The notes under the pieces were generated by a model, which made no database searches, was not told the origin of the DNA, and worked only from the letters and a program-made list of their open reading frames with translations. From Paramacrobiotus richtersi (taxonomy: Eukaryota; Tardigrada; Eutardigrada; Parachela; Macrobiotidae), in contig JAQGAU010000013.1 of assembly GCA_034698045.1 (NCBI GenBank), positions 1 to 64,000 on the forward strand: a stretch of 64,000 nucleotides of DNA, read 5' to 3'. A program made the translations under genes and the position numbers. Each line of letters starts with the position of its first letter. The stretch's first letter is position 1. Shown in pieces: positions 1-10,900 of this stretch.

Positions 1-205
1 TCTGGAAAGAACTATCATGGACGAAAAAACATTTGCTTTTGTTGTAACTTCCGCAAACATCTTCTTGCATATTCTCTCTATGTAGTAATCGTTTTATTTA
101 TTCTTGTCTTTTTTTGGATATTTCAAGTATGCTGTCTGTTGCTCTAAGGGGGGCCACGCCCCGTTGCAAAGGACAATAAACCGTTATTATTATTATGGAA
201 GTATT
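1..205 (+). mobile_element. 3' tail of a LINE-like retrotransposon (partial)
   Basis: The segment has the look of a non-LTR retrotransposon 3' end: a short GC-rich palindromic stretch near 150-170 (GGGGCCACGCCCC), then CAAAGGACAATAAA, then an (ATT)n tail near 185-197. Many LINE families of arthropods and other invertebrates end in this way. No reverse transcriptase reading frame is visible because the window begins here, so the family cannot be named. It could instead be an ordinary poly(A)-site region. Confidence 0.4.
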
Positions 206-1150
206 CGTACGCCCGTTACTTTGGGGTATGCATTACATGCATTATGCATGTGAGCTAGCTCTTTCATAAAAATTTAATGTTGTTAACAAAATGTTAATTG
301 TAAATAAAATGTTTGCTGCTGCCACATGGTTCAGTGACTCTTTTGGATTGCGCGCGGTCGACGCAAGTACCGATAAAGCTGGACAGCATCGCCTGAACGT
401 TGTTCTCGTGGTTGCCTAATTTATTAGGTGTAGATTTTTGATAGTTAGTCAATTACTAGTTAGGAGACGCTCCACCGTTTTGACTACCAAGCTGCTATGG
501 TAAAACAGAACATAGAGCACTAATTTTATTGTGTATTTGCTATGGTTCCTCGTTGTAAATTGTATCTTCGCCGCTGTGATACTGCAGCATTGGGATATAA
601 CTCCGACCCCAGAGCCACGTAGTCCGAAAGGTCCGAGTCCGAGTTTTAGCGGTCCGAGTCCAACTTTCAGCGGTTAGGGTCCAAGTCCGAGTTTGAGTGG
701 TCCGAGTCCGAGTCCGGCTTTCAGCGCGGGCCCTGCTTGTGTGGGCTGGTTAATGCATTTTTGCGTATTTATATATGTAGTTGCCTTTAGCAAGCGCTTG
801 TCCGTGGTACGACATGCTCGATAAATGGATATAGTTATGACACAGTATTCTGTTCTATGGTTATGATATACCGTATACGTTACATAATACATAGGTTCTC
901 TGTAAGTTTCTGACCGCGAGCTTCGTGAAATGCGTACAGAATGGACCGTGCCGTTATACTGTGGTAGTGTTTTTATTGGCAAAACTCGGCAAAACTTTTT
1001 TCAGACTGTACACACATGCTATCTACGCAAACTTCCGTATCAACCCATTACGTTGGGAAATAAGTATAGGAATTTTACCGCAAAATACCAGTTCGTAGCT
1101 CGAGAATCAGTTTGCACAGGAATCTGCTCTTTGTTGGACTACGCGGTGAA
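206..1150. other. Intergenic stretch with a short degenerate tandem repeat
   Basis: No gene is recognised. Positions 622-726 hold a degenerate repeat built from GGTCCGAGTCC-type units, imperfectly repeated about four times. Both strands read open across it, but only as low-complexity Leu/Gly or Ser/Pro peptides, so it is treated as a repeat and not as coding DNA. Confidence 0.5.
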
Positions 1151-1325
1151 TCAGCCACCCTGGCACTGGCTTGTGACCTCCGTAGTGCCGATGTAGAATT
1201 TCACATTGCATCCGCCACAGTAGTAAGGCACGCACTGGGCGTTGGGGAATGCCGGGCAGGTGGCCGTTGGCGCTGTGCATGGGTTGACAAAGCACTGCAC
1301 GGGTGGCTGACCGTCTGGGCATCCT
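1151..1325 (-). CDS. C-terminal exon of a Cys-rich secreted protein (partial gene model)
   Basis: The minus strand encodes a compact Cys-rich module with the pattern CPDG...C-x2-NPC-x5-CPAFPNAQC-x3-YCGGC-x-VKF, closing with SQCQGG and a stop. This NPC...CP..P.A.C...YCGGC.A.F arrangement is a recurring extracellular module in invertebrate secreted proteins; its function is not established. The exon probably starts after the acceptor GTTGTAG at about 1325. A peptide with a strong signal sequence lies upstream on the same strand (2053-2196) and may be the first exon, but I could not trace the middle exons. The module is convincing; the gene extent is not. Confidence 0.55.
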
Positions 1326-2052
1326 ACAACGTACTTGCCGGTGTTACAAGAGATGCAATGGTGGAACAAATGTAAACGTTGTCTACAGGTTGAATTCGGC
1401 AGCACCGATCAGAAATAAAAAAGCCTAATAAACTGTTTTGAACGGTATAACTTATGGTATGCAACCAGCAAGCAGAGCAGGTCCGTGCAACTGCAATGCA
1501 TGCACACACTGTACGGTACTAAAATAAGCTACGAAACAAGATTCAGAACGGGTAGTAGTGACGTCCCGCCGCATTACAGCATTAAAAGGATGCGTTCTCT
1601 CAAGGGTGTACAGCATATAGTATGTTTTCTGGATTCTTATTATTCGCTGTTCGCACCCTATTGGAAATAAATTATGTACTTGGAAGACAGCAAGCCGGCC
1701 GTTTACCACATACAAACGCACTCACCAGACCCTTCGATTTGACTGATTGTCATAACCATAACACCAACCACGAACAGAAAAGCCTTCGAAGACATTGTAT
1801 GCTGGGGAATAGAAAAAATTTGGAGAATACCTTAATTTGGATATCTTGCTAAACGACAGCTGGAAGTTAAATGTTCTTCGTCCTTCACAGTTTTTATATA
1901 AACGCCCATGCAGGATGTTTATGCCATTTGAATTGTTTGACTGGCGCTCCATTAACGGTTTAGGAACACATAAACATCCTGTTCCGTCACAACCCGTTAA
2001 GGAAGATCGCGGGCTGGCGTTATGCGAAGAAAACGTCCATATACCCACATGA

Positions 2053-2196
2053 TTATGCGAACTGGACAACGGCACAGTAACGATACTCCGATTTCAACGT
2101 AAACAGGAAACGTTGTAAACAGGGCAGTTCCGTGAGGAAGTTAGCTGACACTAGCACAAGTAGAAGTACTGTAAAAGCAAACAAAGGAATCGCCAT
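2053..2196 (-). CDS. Possible signal-peptide exon (start of the Cys-rich gene?)
   Basis: An ATG at 2196 on the minus strand opens MAIPLFAFTVLLLVLVSA followed by NFLTELPC, a textbook signal peptide with a short hydrophobic core and a small-residue cleavage site. The frame stays open for about 47 codons. It lies about 0.9 kb upstream of the Cys-rich exon on the same strand, so it is a natural candidate for the N-terminus of that gene. No clear donor site joins them, so the link is inference. Confidence 0.3.
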   Translation of the reverse strand: MAIPLFAFTVLLLVLVSANFLTELPCLQRFLFTLKSEYRYCAVVQFA

Positions 2197-3049
2197 AGAC
2201 CGTAGCGTTACGTTTCGCCGACGGATCAGCAGTTTTTAGGAATCACACAACTGAATTTACGATCTGCTGGTTGGCGACTGGAAATATTATGTAAATAAAG
2301 TAGTGTTGAAAACATGTTTTCGCCTTTTATTGTTCTCATGATAAAAGGCCGGGCAGGCAGAAGATATTGACGTTGCATGAGCTATGCTAGATGAGCTAGC
2401 TGTTTGGTACGTGTACGTACGGCTCATGGGACGTTGTCTTGTCGTATTAAATTTTTTTCGCATTAGGCTATTTAATTTAGGCACTTGCAGTGGTCAAACC
2501 TAGGAAAGCGTGCCTTCCAATTGTGCTGGTTTTAAAAACCAGTAAACCATCGCTATCGACGTAAAACACATGTATTTACAGTAAAGCAGTTTGCCGTTGC
2601 AGTACTATCTTGTAATGTGACAGGATGAAACTGGAATCTGAAAATTTAAAGATGTTCTGTAATGGCGGTTTTTATTGCTCTCGCAAGATTTTACCACATT
2701 GGCAAAAAATTTAATTGCTGTAAGTATAATAATTGTACGGATTTATTGAGAAAACTTTGCTAACATTTTCGTCGCGCATAGTGGCAAAACACACACTCAC
2801 AGAGTGCGATCTTGTCAATCAAAACTCGACAACGCACCGTCATTGACTGTGTGTAGCTGCAAATTTTACTGTTCGATCATTCAATCCGTATACAATAATT
2901 CACAGTTCCGGCAACGGCAAGATTAATCAGGTTAACGCACTTTTAATTTTCTCTTACCTTTCTCTATCGATAGTTCGCAAACAACTGTCACACGTTGTAG
3001 CAAATAGCAAGCATGGAATGTTCATTCGCGCCGTTTCTTAACAGTAAAA

Positions 3050-6000
3050 ATGCAATACAGATTAGCATTACAAGCGCTTGCCCTGCTAGTCTTCACAAGC
3101 GAATCTGACGCCATATTCCGGCGTAAAATCACGCGCGAAGATTGGGAAGCCATCTTCGGGAAATCCAACAGTTTCCGTTCGAGTGTGAGCATCAACCAGC
3201 CGGCGAATATCTTCCATCTATTCCCGGAGAAATTTCACTCCCGGCAAACGATCACCAAAGCATGTGGGCATCCGGGCGGTAGCAATGCCGATCCGTTTGG
3301 GCTGGCCACTCAGTTTGGGAAAAGCAGTAAAATCTCCTCGAGTGAGATGACAAGTAATGGAAGATTGACGATACGCCGACGGCAGGGTGTGGAACGGGTT
3401 AGCCCGAAGATTGTCGGGGGAGCGGATACGAGTACGGCGGTAGCTTGTTGGCAGGTAATTCAGCTGGGAAGCGTATGTAGCGTATTGTACTATTCTCCAG
3501 ATTCCGGTTAGAAAGGGACAATTAACTGGACTTGGTGTACTTTTTCTATCGGTACTAACTATTCAATATGATTCCCTATTTGGCAAGCACCCGGACTCAA
3601 AAAGCAAATCTGTACTCTTCGACAGATAAATCACAGTCTGGCTCACAGTAATTCAGCGATATGGTTTTTACAGGTTTTGATTGTGGGACAGACGACGACC
3701 GGGACACGACAGACATGTGGAGGAATTATTATCGGGAGTCAGACCATTCTTACCGCTGCGCACTGCTTGCTCGACCAAACAACGAGGTCGCTAACTGCAG
3801 ACAATTCTGCCCGCTTCTTTGTCGGTTTTTCTGTAATGTTTTTTGATACCATTTGTGTTTATAGCGGTGCTCTTATCAAAATTAACATTTATTTAATTAA
3901 CATTTCATTTAATTTATGTTGAAGGGTCCAGTTACCGGTCGCCAACATCCAAGTCATCGTCGGCGCCCTAGACAGCAACGCTCCTGCCACCAACACAAAC
4001 GACGCTACCGGCTGTGCCCAAACCTTCACCGCTTTGTCCATGACTATGCACCCGGCTTACAACGATGCAGTGAATGATAACGATGTGGCAGTTATCATTT
4101 TATCAGCCGCGATCAACGTGGATCAGAAGCCTTGCACCTGCACACTATGTTTCAGCACCCGTCAACCGGCCGTTGGGGAGACGTGCGCTGTTAGTGGATA
4201 TGGCTTCGAAACCAGCGATTTCACCAGTACGTATGTACAGACGAATGATTTTATCAGTTTATATGAACCATTTATGCACTGCCCATTTTCTGACGGTTTA
4301 CTGATTTCTGTTACTCATTCAGCACCGCGTGTACCAATCCCACTGAAATGGGTCGCCCAGACTGTCGTAACCCAGACGGACACCGCTATCTGCCCGGTCT
4401 TTGCTAACGGTGCCGGCGTCATCACGAACTCCACCCAGAACATCTGCACAACCGGTCCCGTTGGGCAGGACGCTTGTATTGGCGATGATGGTTTGTTACC
4501 CCAAACAATAGTCCCAAACTATCATAATCCGTTGTTCGATCTAGGAGGAGCACTGGTCTGCTATGATCCGACGAGCAGTGTGCACTACCTAGCCGGTGTC
4601 ATTGCCTTCGGTTCCGAGACATGCGCACAGGGTTTGGGCGGACAGAACACCAAAGTGGCGCTGTATCTACAGTGGATTGCGGATAATGCGCTACCCGGGG
4701 ATGTCAGTATACCTGGGGTTACCCCACCGGTAACGGTCACTCCGCCTCCCGGCACCGTTCCCACGGTAAGACTGCTTTGTAGTTTATGCCTTTATTCACT
4801 AATTTCCAAATACTTTCGTTAAAGATATTTGGTTTGGTATCTGGACTTCTCCTTGCCTTTAATAATTTTGAAGTTATATAGTCTTATGTACAGTACACTT
4901 ACATAATACGACTTTTTTTCTGGCTTTATTATGTGTAAACATTTCATAGATTCCCGGTAAATATTCCCGGCTGCGTTTTATTTCACCTTTTTGATTTGTT
5001 ACAGTTGGTTTTTTTGATTCTTGTGTTGCCTTTACTGTGTTTTCTACTAGGTTCCAACGGTCCCTCCGACCGGCAGTACCGAAGCTTGCGGCATCCCAGG
5101 CAGCGGCCTGGATCCCTTCGGAATTGTCAGCCTTCCACGCATCTCCATCCACCAGCTGGGCCGCTCCCGCGCCATCCGTCGCCGTCAAGGACGAGATGAC
5201 ATTCCCTTCCTCGAATCTAGAATCATCGGCGGAACGGATTCTTCCACCTCGGTTGTTTGCTGGCAGGTACAGCTAACGTACATTTATTCCTTTCTGAAGT
5301 TATGTAGATGATACGTAGCGCCTGCCGCTGTATATAGTTGGGAATGAAGTCATCCGTAGATGTAGTGTTGTTACAGTGTTTCATCTTTTAATGGGAGACG
5401 CAGTGAAATTTATGAGTTTTACTGCTTTAAGAACCCGTTCTTATTTTGCAGGCCTTTGTCGTGGTGGATGTCGGGGGCGGATCGGAGATTACGTGTGGCG
5501 GGGTCATTATCGGCGCCCAGACCATTTTGACCTCCGGGACCTGTATGATCAATCTCAATGGCAGTCCGGTTCTGTCTGCGGCCTCCTATACGGTCACGGT
5601 GGGGGCAATCAACAGCGGGGCACCGGCCTCAAATACCCAGGATCCCACGGGCTGTGCGCAGACGTTTACGGTGCAGACGGTGGCACTGCACCCGGGCTAT
5701 GTATTCGCAACGGATGATAATGATATCGGTAAGTAATCAGCTTACAAAACACTGAAAACGTTGATTGGTCGATATTTTATTCAAAAATCTGATCGTATTC
5801 TAGAAAGGTCATTGATAATGTACATGTACTGTGTGGTTTGTGCATGTACTGCGACAGTGGGAGAACTAAATGCAGTATTAACTGTCCTCATTTCAGGAAT
5901 GTTGACCTTGTCGACTCCCATCGATCTGGCCAATAAGCCCTGTGCATGCCGGATATGTCTGACGGATCGGGTGCCGGCATTCGATGAGACGTGTGTGATG

Positions 6001-6750
6001 AGCGGATATGGAGCCGAAACCAATGCAAATCGTAAGCGAAAGGCCACCAAGACATAGGAATTTCAGCGAAAACGTGATGTGGTTCTGAATTGTTGTTGCT
6101 ACAGCCATCCGGGATCCGATTCCATTAAAATGGGTCCTGCAACAAATCATACCCCAGTCGGATACGTGTTCCGTCTTCTGTGCGGGATCGAACCAATGCA
6201 CCAACACCAGCAATTACCTGTATGTACTGATAATGCATTATATATGTTTTTCGATAAAAAGCGTGCATTTTCCAAGAAAAACATTCTGTCAGTGTTTAAC
6301 TAAGACAAACACACATCATTGTACGTATGTATACAACAATACAGTTACTACAGTTGAAAATATCTTTGCGATCGCAGCTGTAGCCAGGGCGCTTCCGGGC
6401 AAGACCAGTGCATCGGCGATAACGGCGGTGCTTTGGCCTGTTACAATCCCGTCCGCAATAATTACTACCTAGCCGGCGTCATCGCATTCACAACGGAAAC
6501 TTGCGGTACCGGACAAGGTGGACAAAGTGCGCAAGTTTCGAGGTACTTATCTTGGATCTTTGCCAATTCGCTACCGGGTGATGTGGAACTGGATACCGGC
6601 ACGTCAACTGTTCCGACAATGCCGACGATTCCCACAATCCCTACTATACCAACCATTCCGACGATACCGACCATTCCCACGATTCCCACCATTCCTCCGG
6701 GTGGAACTACGACTTACGGATATAATTATTTGTACAATAATATGGGTTAA
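3050..6750 (+). CDS. Secreted protein with two tandem trypsin-like domains, both lacking the catalytic Ser
   Basis: Ten exons keep phase: 3050-3454, 3674-3832, 3932-4226, 4323-4490, 4545-4765, 5051-5266, 5452-5728, 5897-6031, 6105-6219, 6384-6750 (about 785 aa). The N-terminus is a signal peptide (MQYRLALQALALLVFTSES). Domain 1 follows SPKIVGG and has LTAAHC (His kept) and NDVAVI (Asp kept), but GDSGG reads GDDGG. Domain 2 follows ESRIIGG and has LTSGTC (His to Thr), an Asp in DDNDIG, and GDNGG (Ser to Asn). Neither domain should hydrolyse peptides by the usual triad. The Cys residues and the C-terminal tryptophan helix are kept, so folded serine protease homologues are expected, perhaps binding or regulatory. 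The C-terminus is a Thr-Ile-Pro repeat (about 6615-6700). Secretion and pseudo-enzyme status follow from the sequence; the role is unknown. Confidence 0.9.
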
Positions 6751-7900
6751 ATGATACTGTACTAGCTTCATTGGCCTATTTACCTCCTAAAGAATTTGTA
6801 TATTTGTTAAATCGAAGTGTTGAGTATTATAAGTAAAGGTTCGTAAAGCGGTACGAAGATGTCGTACAGTATTACGTATCTGTACTGTACGCGATCGCTG
6901 AAATGGCACGCAGAGTAGTGTATTCGGTAACATGCGCGGTCGAATATTCCTACTCTGCCTATACGCACTCATCACACTGCCAGTCCCGCTGGGGTGTTGT
7001 ATGCGGTAGGGCAAATTTTCGTGCCATTTCATCGATCGCGTACAGTATGTGACGACATACGCAATTAGTCTGAGCTGCTCGATCTAAACAGGAAGTTCAA
7101 AAGAATACAGTTATGTGTTTATCCACTAACAGCCATTACAATTATAGGAGCCCGGCGCATACAAAAAGCTAGACGTTTATAGAATTACAGCAAGTTCATT
7201 TTTCTAGAAACAATCTTATATTTAACCTGAAAGCTTTTCTTGGTGGTAATACTGGTGGGCGGCTGTGACATGGATATTGATTTTTGCGAATTCACCTTAC
7301 AACTAATGAAAAGATCGATCCCTGCTCAGTATTTGTTGGTAAATAACAATACCAGATGGATTGTTCCAAATAATCTCACACCTGTTCGTTAATCTAATGA
7401 ACTGGAAGTTTATGAAACCCAGCTTATTTTTACCTGTAACAAAATCATAACAGCAATGTTGTTAACACATGTGTTACGCCACTGTCAACGACCGCATCCA
7501 CGTATGTTACTTCCACCTGAGTTACCGTTCGCAAGCCGACAAATTTAGCTAATAAACTAAGCAAAGAAACACAATCCCGCCCACATGATCCTCTTCATCC
7601 AGAGAGACAGCAGCTTCGCTGTTTAGAAAAGGTCGAAAGGATCCGCTCAGCATTTCACCAGCGAGCTCTTCATCCATTATCATTATCTGCCGTGGATGGC
7701 GGTTATGAATAGACCTGCTCAGTCACTGCCGCACACGTCTCGCAGCATGTTACATGCTAAGTAGCAATTTTCGACAAATCTTTTACATCCAGTTTATCTA
7801 AGCCTAGAGCGATGGATTCACACCGACCGATCATGTGGATACCGTACGATAAAGATAAATTCTGATTTCCCTCGTACCGGTGCGGTTGTGAACTTCTGCA
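6751..7900. other. Intergenic region, nothing recognised
   Basis: This 1.15 kb gap between the protease homologue and the first guanylyl cyclase has no recognisable gene, RNA or repeat. It should contain the 3' UTR of the former and the promoter of the latter, but I see no clear TATA box or other defining element. Confidence 0.5.
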
Positions 7901-10900
7901 ATGAAGAGCTTATTATGTTTAATCATTCGATTTGCGCTGTTCACTGGAGTGCATGTTTCCGCAAGGAATATGACAGTTTGTTCCGTAATTGAAACATGCA
8001 ACGAGAAGTTGGTGTACAACTATCAAAGAGCAGCAGCGGCCATTGCGATGGGTATTGAGCATGTTAACGAAGTGATTCTGTCGGAATTGGATGTTAGAGT
8101 GATACTGCATTACAAGGATGGTGGAAAAGTGTGCGGGGCTAACAATCTCGCTGTTCCACGGGCGCTGGAGTGGATGAGGGAAGGGACGGTGTGTGATATA
8201 TACCTTGGACCTGGTAGGCAAACATTCCGTCAAACCTTCCACAGGAGCCTGAATAAATATCGAATTAAAACTGGCCCGCATAGTAATCGTCATGGTACAA
8301 ATAAAGCGACTACTAAGTAAAGGAAAATAACACTGTTAATTAGCAATGGTTAGACGCTTTTTGTGTCCGAAACTGTATGCGTAAACATATTGTCAAAAAT
8401 CAATGTCGAGATGTAGTGAAAAAGAGTATTTAATTTAAATCATTAAAAGTATGTGTTTTCAGCGTTATTCAGGTGAAACGTTACCTATACGAATCTATAA
8501 TACGATCAAAATTATGTTACTGATTACTGATGCTGCATATGCGCTATTTCTCATGCCTGGACTTGTTGTGTCATCTTCGGTTGTCTGTAGCACGGATTCC
8601 CACTTCTTATCATTTAACTATTTTTTGTGGCTGTGAGCGTTATGGTTTTATGGAAATTCTGTTACAATTTATTTTTGCATAGATAACAATCGTAAATCGA
8701 AATTGCATAGATCTTCGTAAACCGAAAGCTGCAGTGAATGCTTAAGGCCTCCTGTAAAACCTCCCGTGCATCCGGCATCTTTCGTATGTAGATTACGACG
8801 ACTGAAAACGAACGGCATTGGTGAATACGTATATCCAATTATAAAGTACTTCCTGATCTACTCATTCTATAGTGTTTTCGAATCCTAAGATTTGTTGTGT
8901 CAAGTTTCGCTAAGCTGAAAACCTAAATCGAATTTTAAAAACTTTACCAACGCAGTTTCGGTATAAACTGCTGTTCGGAATATACGGCTGTTCCCTGTTT
9001 TTTTGAGTACGGTTGGTGCACTACAGATTCATGTTCGCTTCAAAGCAGGTGAACAAACGCACACGCTGTCATTATGTCATAACAAGCCAAATCAACGTGC
9101 ATAATTGACTGTCACCGCATTTAAGTCATGGGAAAGCATAACGCTGCCTCCGGGAAGGGAAGCACATCCATTCTATACACGGTCCACGCACGTGCACCTT
9201 TCAGTAGTAGAACTAACAAAATGATGGGTAATTTTTGAAAGAAGAGCATCCGCGTTATCTGATGGGTACTCGCCATATTCCTACCGGATTTCAGCAGAAC
9301 TATTCGTCCAGTAAAACGGAATACAATTGGCTAGTACACAGATGATCCTTTTGCAAAGATTAGGTTAATTTATGCTACGATTACCTACTGACTTCCGGGT
9401 ATATGCGTCGTAAATGTGACCCGTAGCCAAAAGGCAAAAATAATGGGTTCAAGTGGGACGCTAAGGACAGGTCAGAGTCCTACTGACGTTAATCAAGGAA
9501 ACCAAAAGGAACAGCTGTAAGAGCACGCATGACTTCATCTTTTCCTGAAGTGTGGCCTTTTCACCCTCTGCACTAGTTTTTTTTTTCAGCGAAGAAATTC
9601 AGGAACCTAAACCTAGCCTGCGGAAATGACAATTTTTGGAACATTCTTTTACATAATAAAACTGAAATTCTTTCCGTACTGCCAAACTATTTGGAAACCT
9701 AAACTACAACGGCACCGGAAGAATAAATCAGTTTCACCTTAGAAGCAAACGAAAATAGTTACTTGGCCTTTAGTTGACGCTGAGACAGCAATATTTAGTT
9801 ATTCAAACGGAAGCCATTATTCGAAAACCAGCGCGGTACGGTATCGGTGCTATTCTTGTCTGTGTACATAATCCAATTACAGGCTGCGACCGGGCCGTTG
9901 CCGATCTGTACAATATAGCCGCCTACCAAGGCATCCCGCTTCTCGGTGTCCCAGCGTCAAACGCCGTGGGTCTAACGAAGCTAACCCATGATCAACTGCC
10001 CCTGCTCATCCGCCCGGCGTATTCCATAACCGACCTGGCTGGACTGCTGATCACCTTTCTGGACGAGTTCAACTACACGCACACCACCGTACTGACCGAT
10101 GCGTCTAACGCCTTTTACTCGGAGATCGGGGATATGTTGGTGGGGCAGTTCCGCAACACGCGACCGGAACTGTATGAGGCGTCGTGTATGCATACCTTCA
10201 AAAGTGCGGAGGACCGGAATGAGCGGTATGGGGAGCTGCTCGAGGCGGGCCGGTTATGCTCACGAGGTAAGATAAAGAAAGTAGGAAATAAGTAGTATCT
10301 GCAAGGAGTACTTGTAGTACAAGCCACTGAAACGATCGCTGGTATATATTATTAGTAAGTGTCACACCACTTAGAAAACTTTATTGGTAATTTAAGGTGT
10401 TAAATTAAGTTAATGTTGATTGGGGCAGAAGCTTCTGTTTCGACTACGTCCTCTTTCGCCCCTACTTCAGCGGCTGTACATAAGAGGCTGCATGTACCTG
10501 TGCGCCGTTGATTTAGTTTTTCTCTGCGTTACAAAATTTTTCTAGATTTCAAATTTTTAAATACTAATCCGATCTGGGACGCACGTGTGTGTCTGTCATA
10601 CTCACTTTCGGTAATATGAATTTGGGAACTTGCCATCGTTTGACCAAACAAGCAACAGTAATATGACGACAACCCTCCTCGTGTTTACAAATTACAATAA
10701 CTGTTATTGCAGTGATCTTGCTTCTGGGAAATTCTTCAGTCGTGCGGCGAATGATGGTATGATCATTGCATGAATATCGAATTACAACCGACTTTGTTCC
10801 TATGATCATAACGTAAACGTTACTCAAATATCCTTACTTTCAGCTCGTTGCCCGACAGCGTCAGATGACAAAGGGTGACTATGTATGACCTTTTATACCG

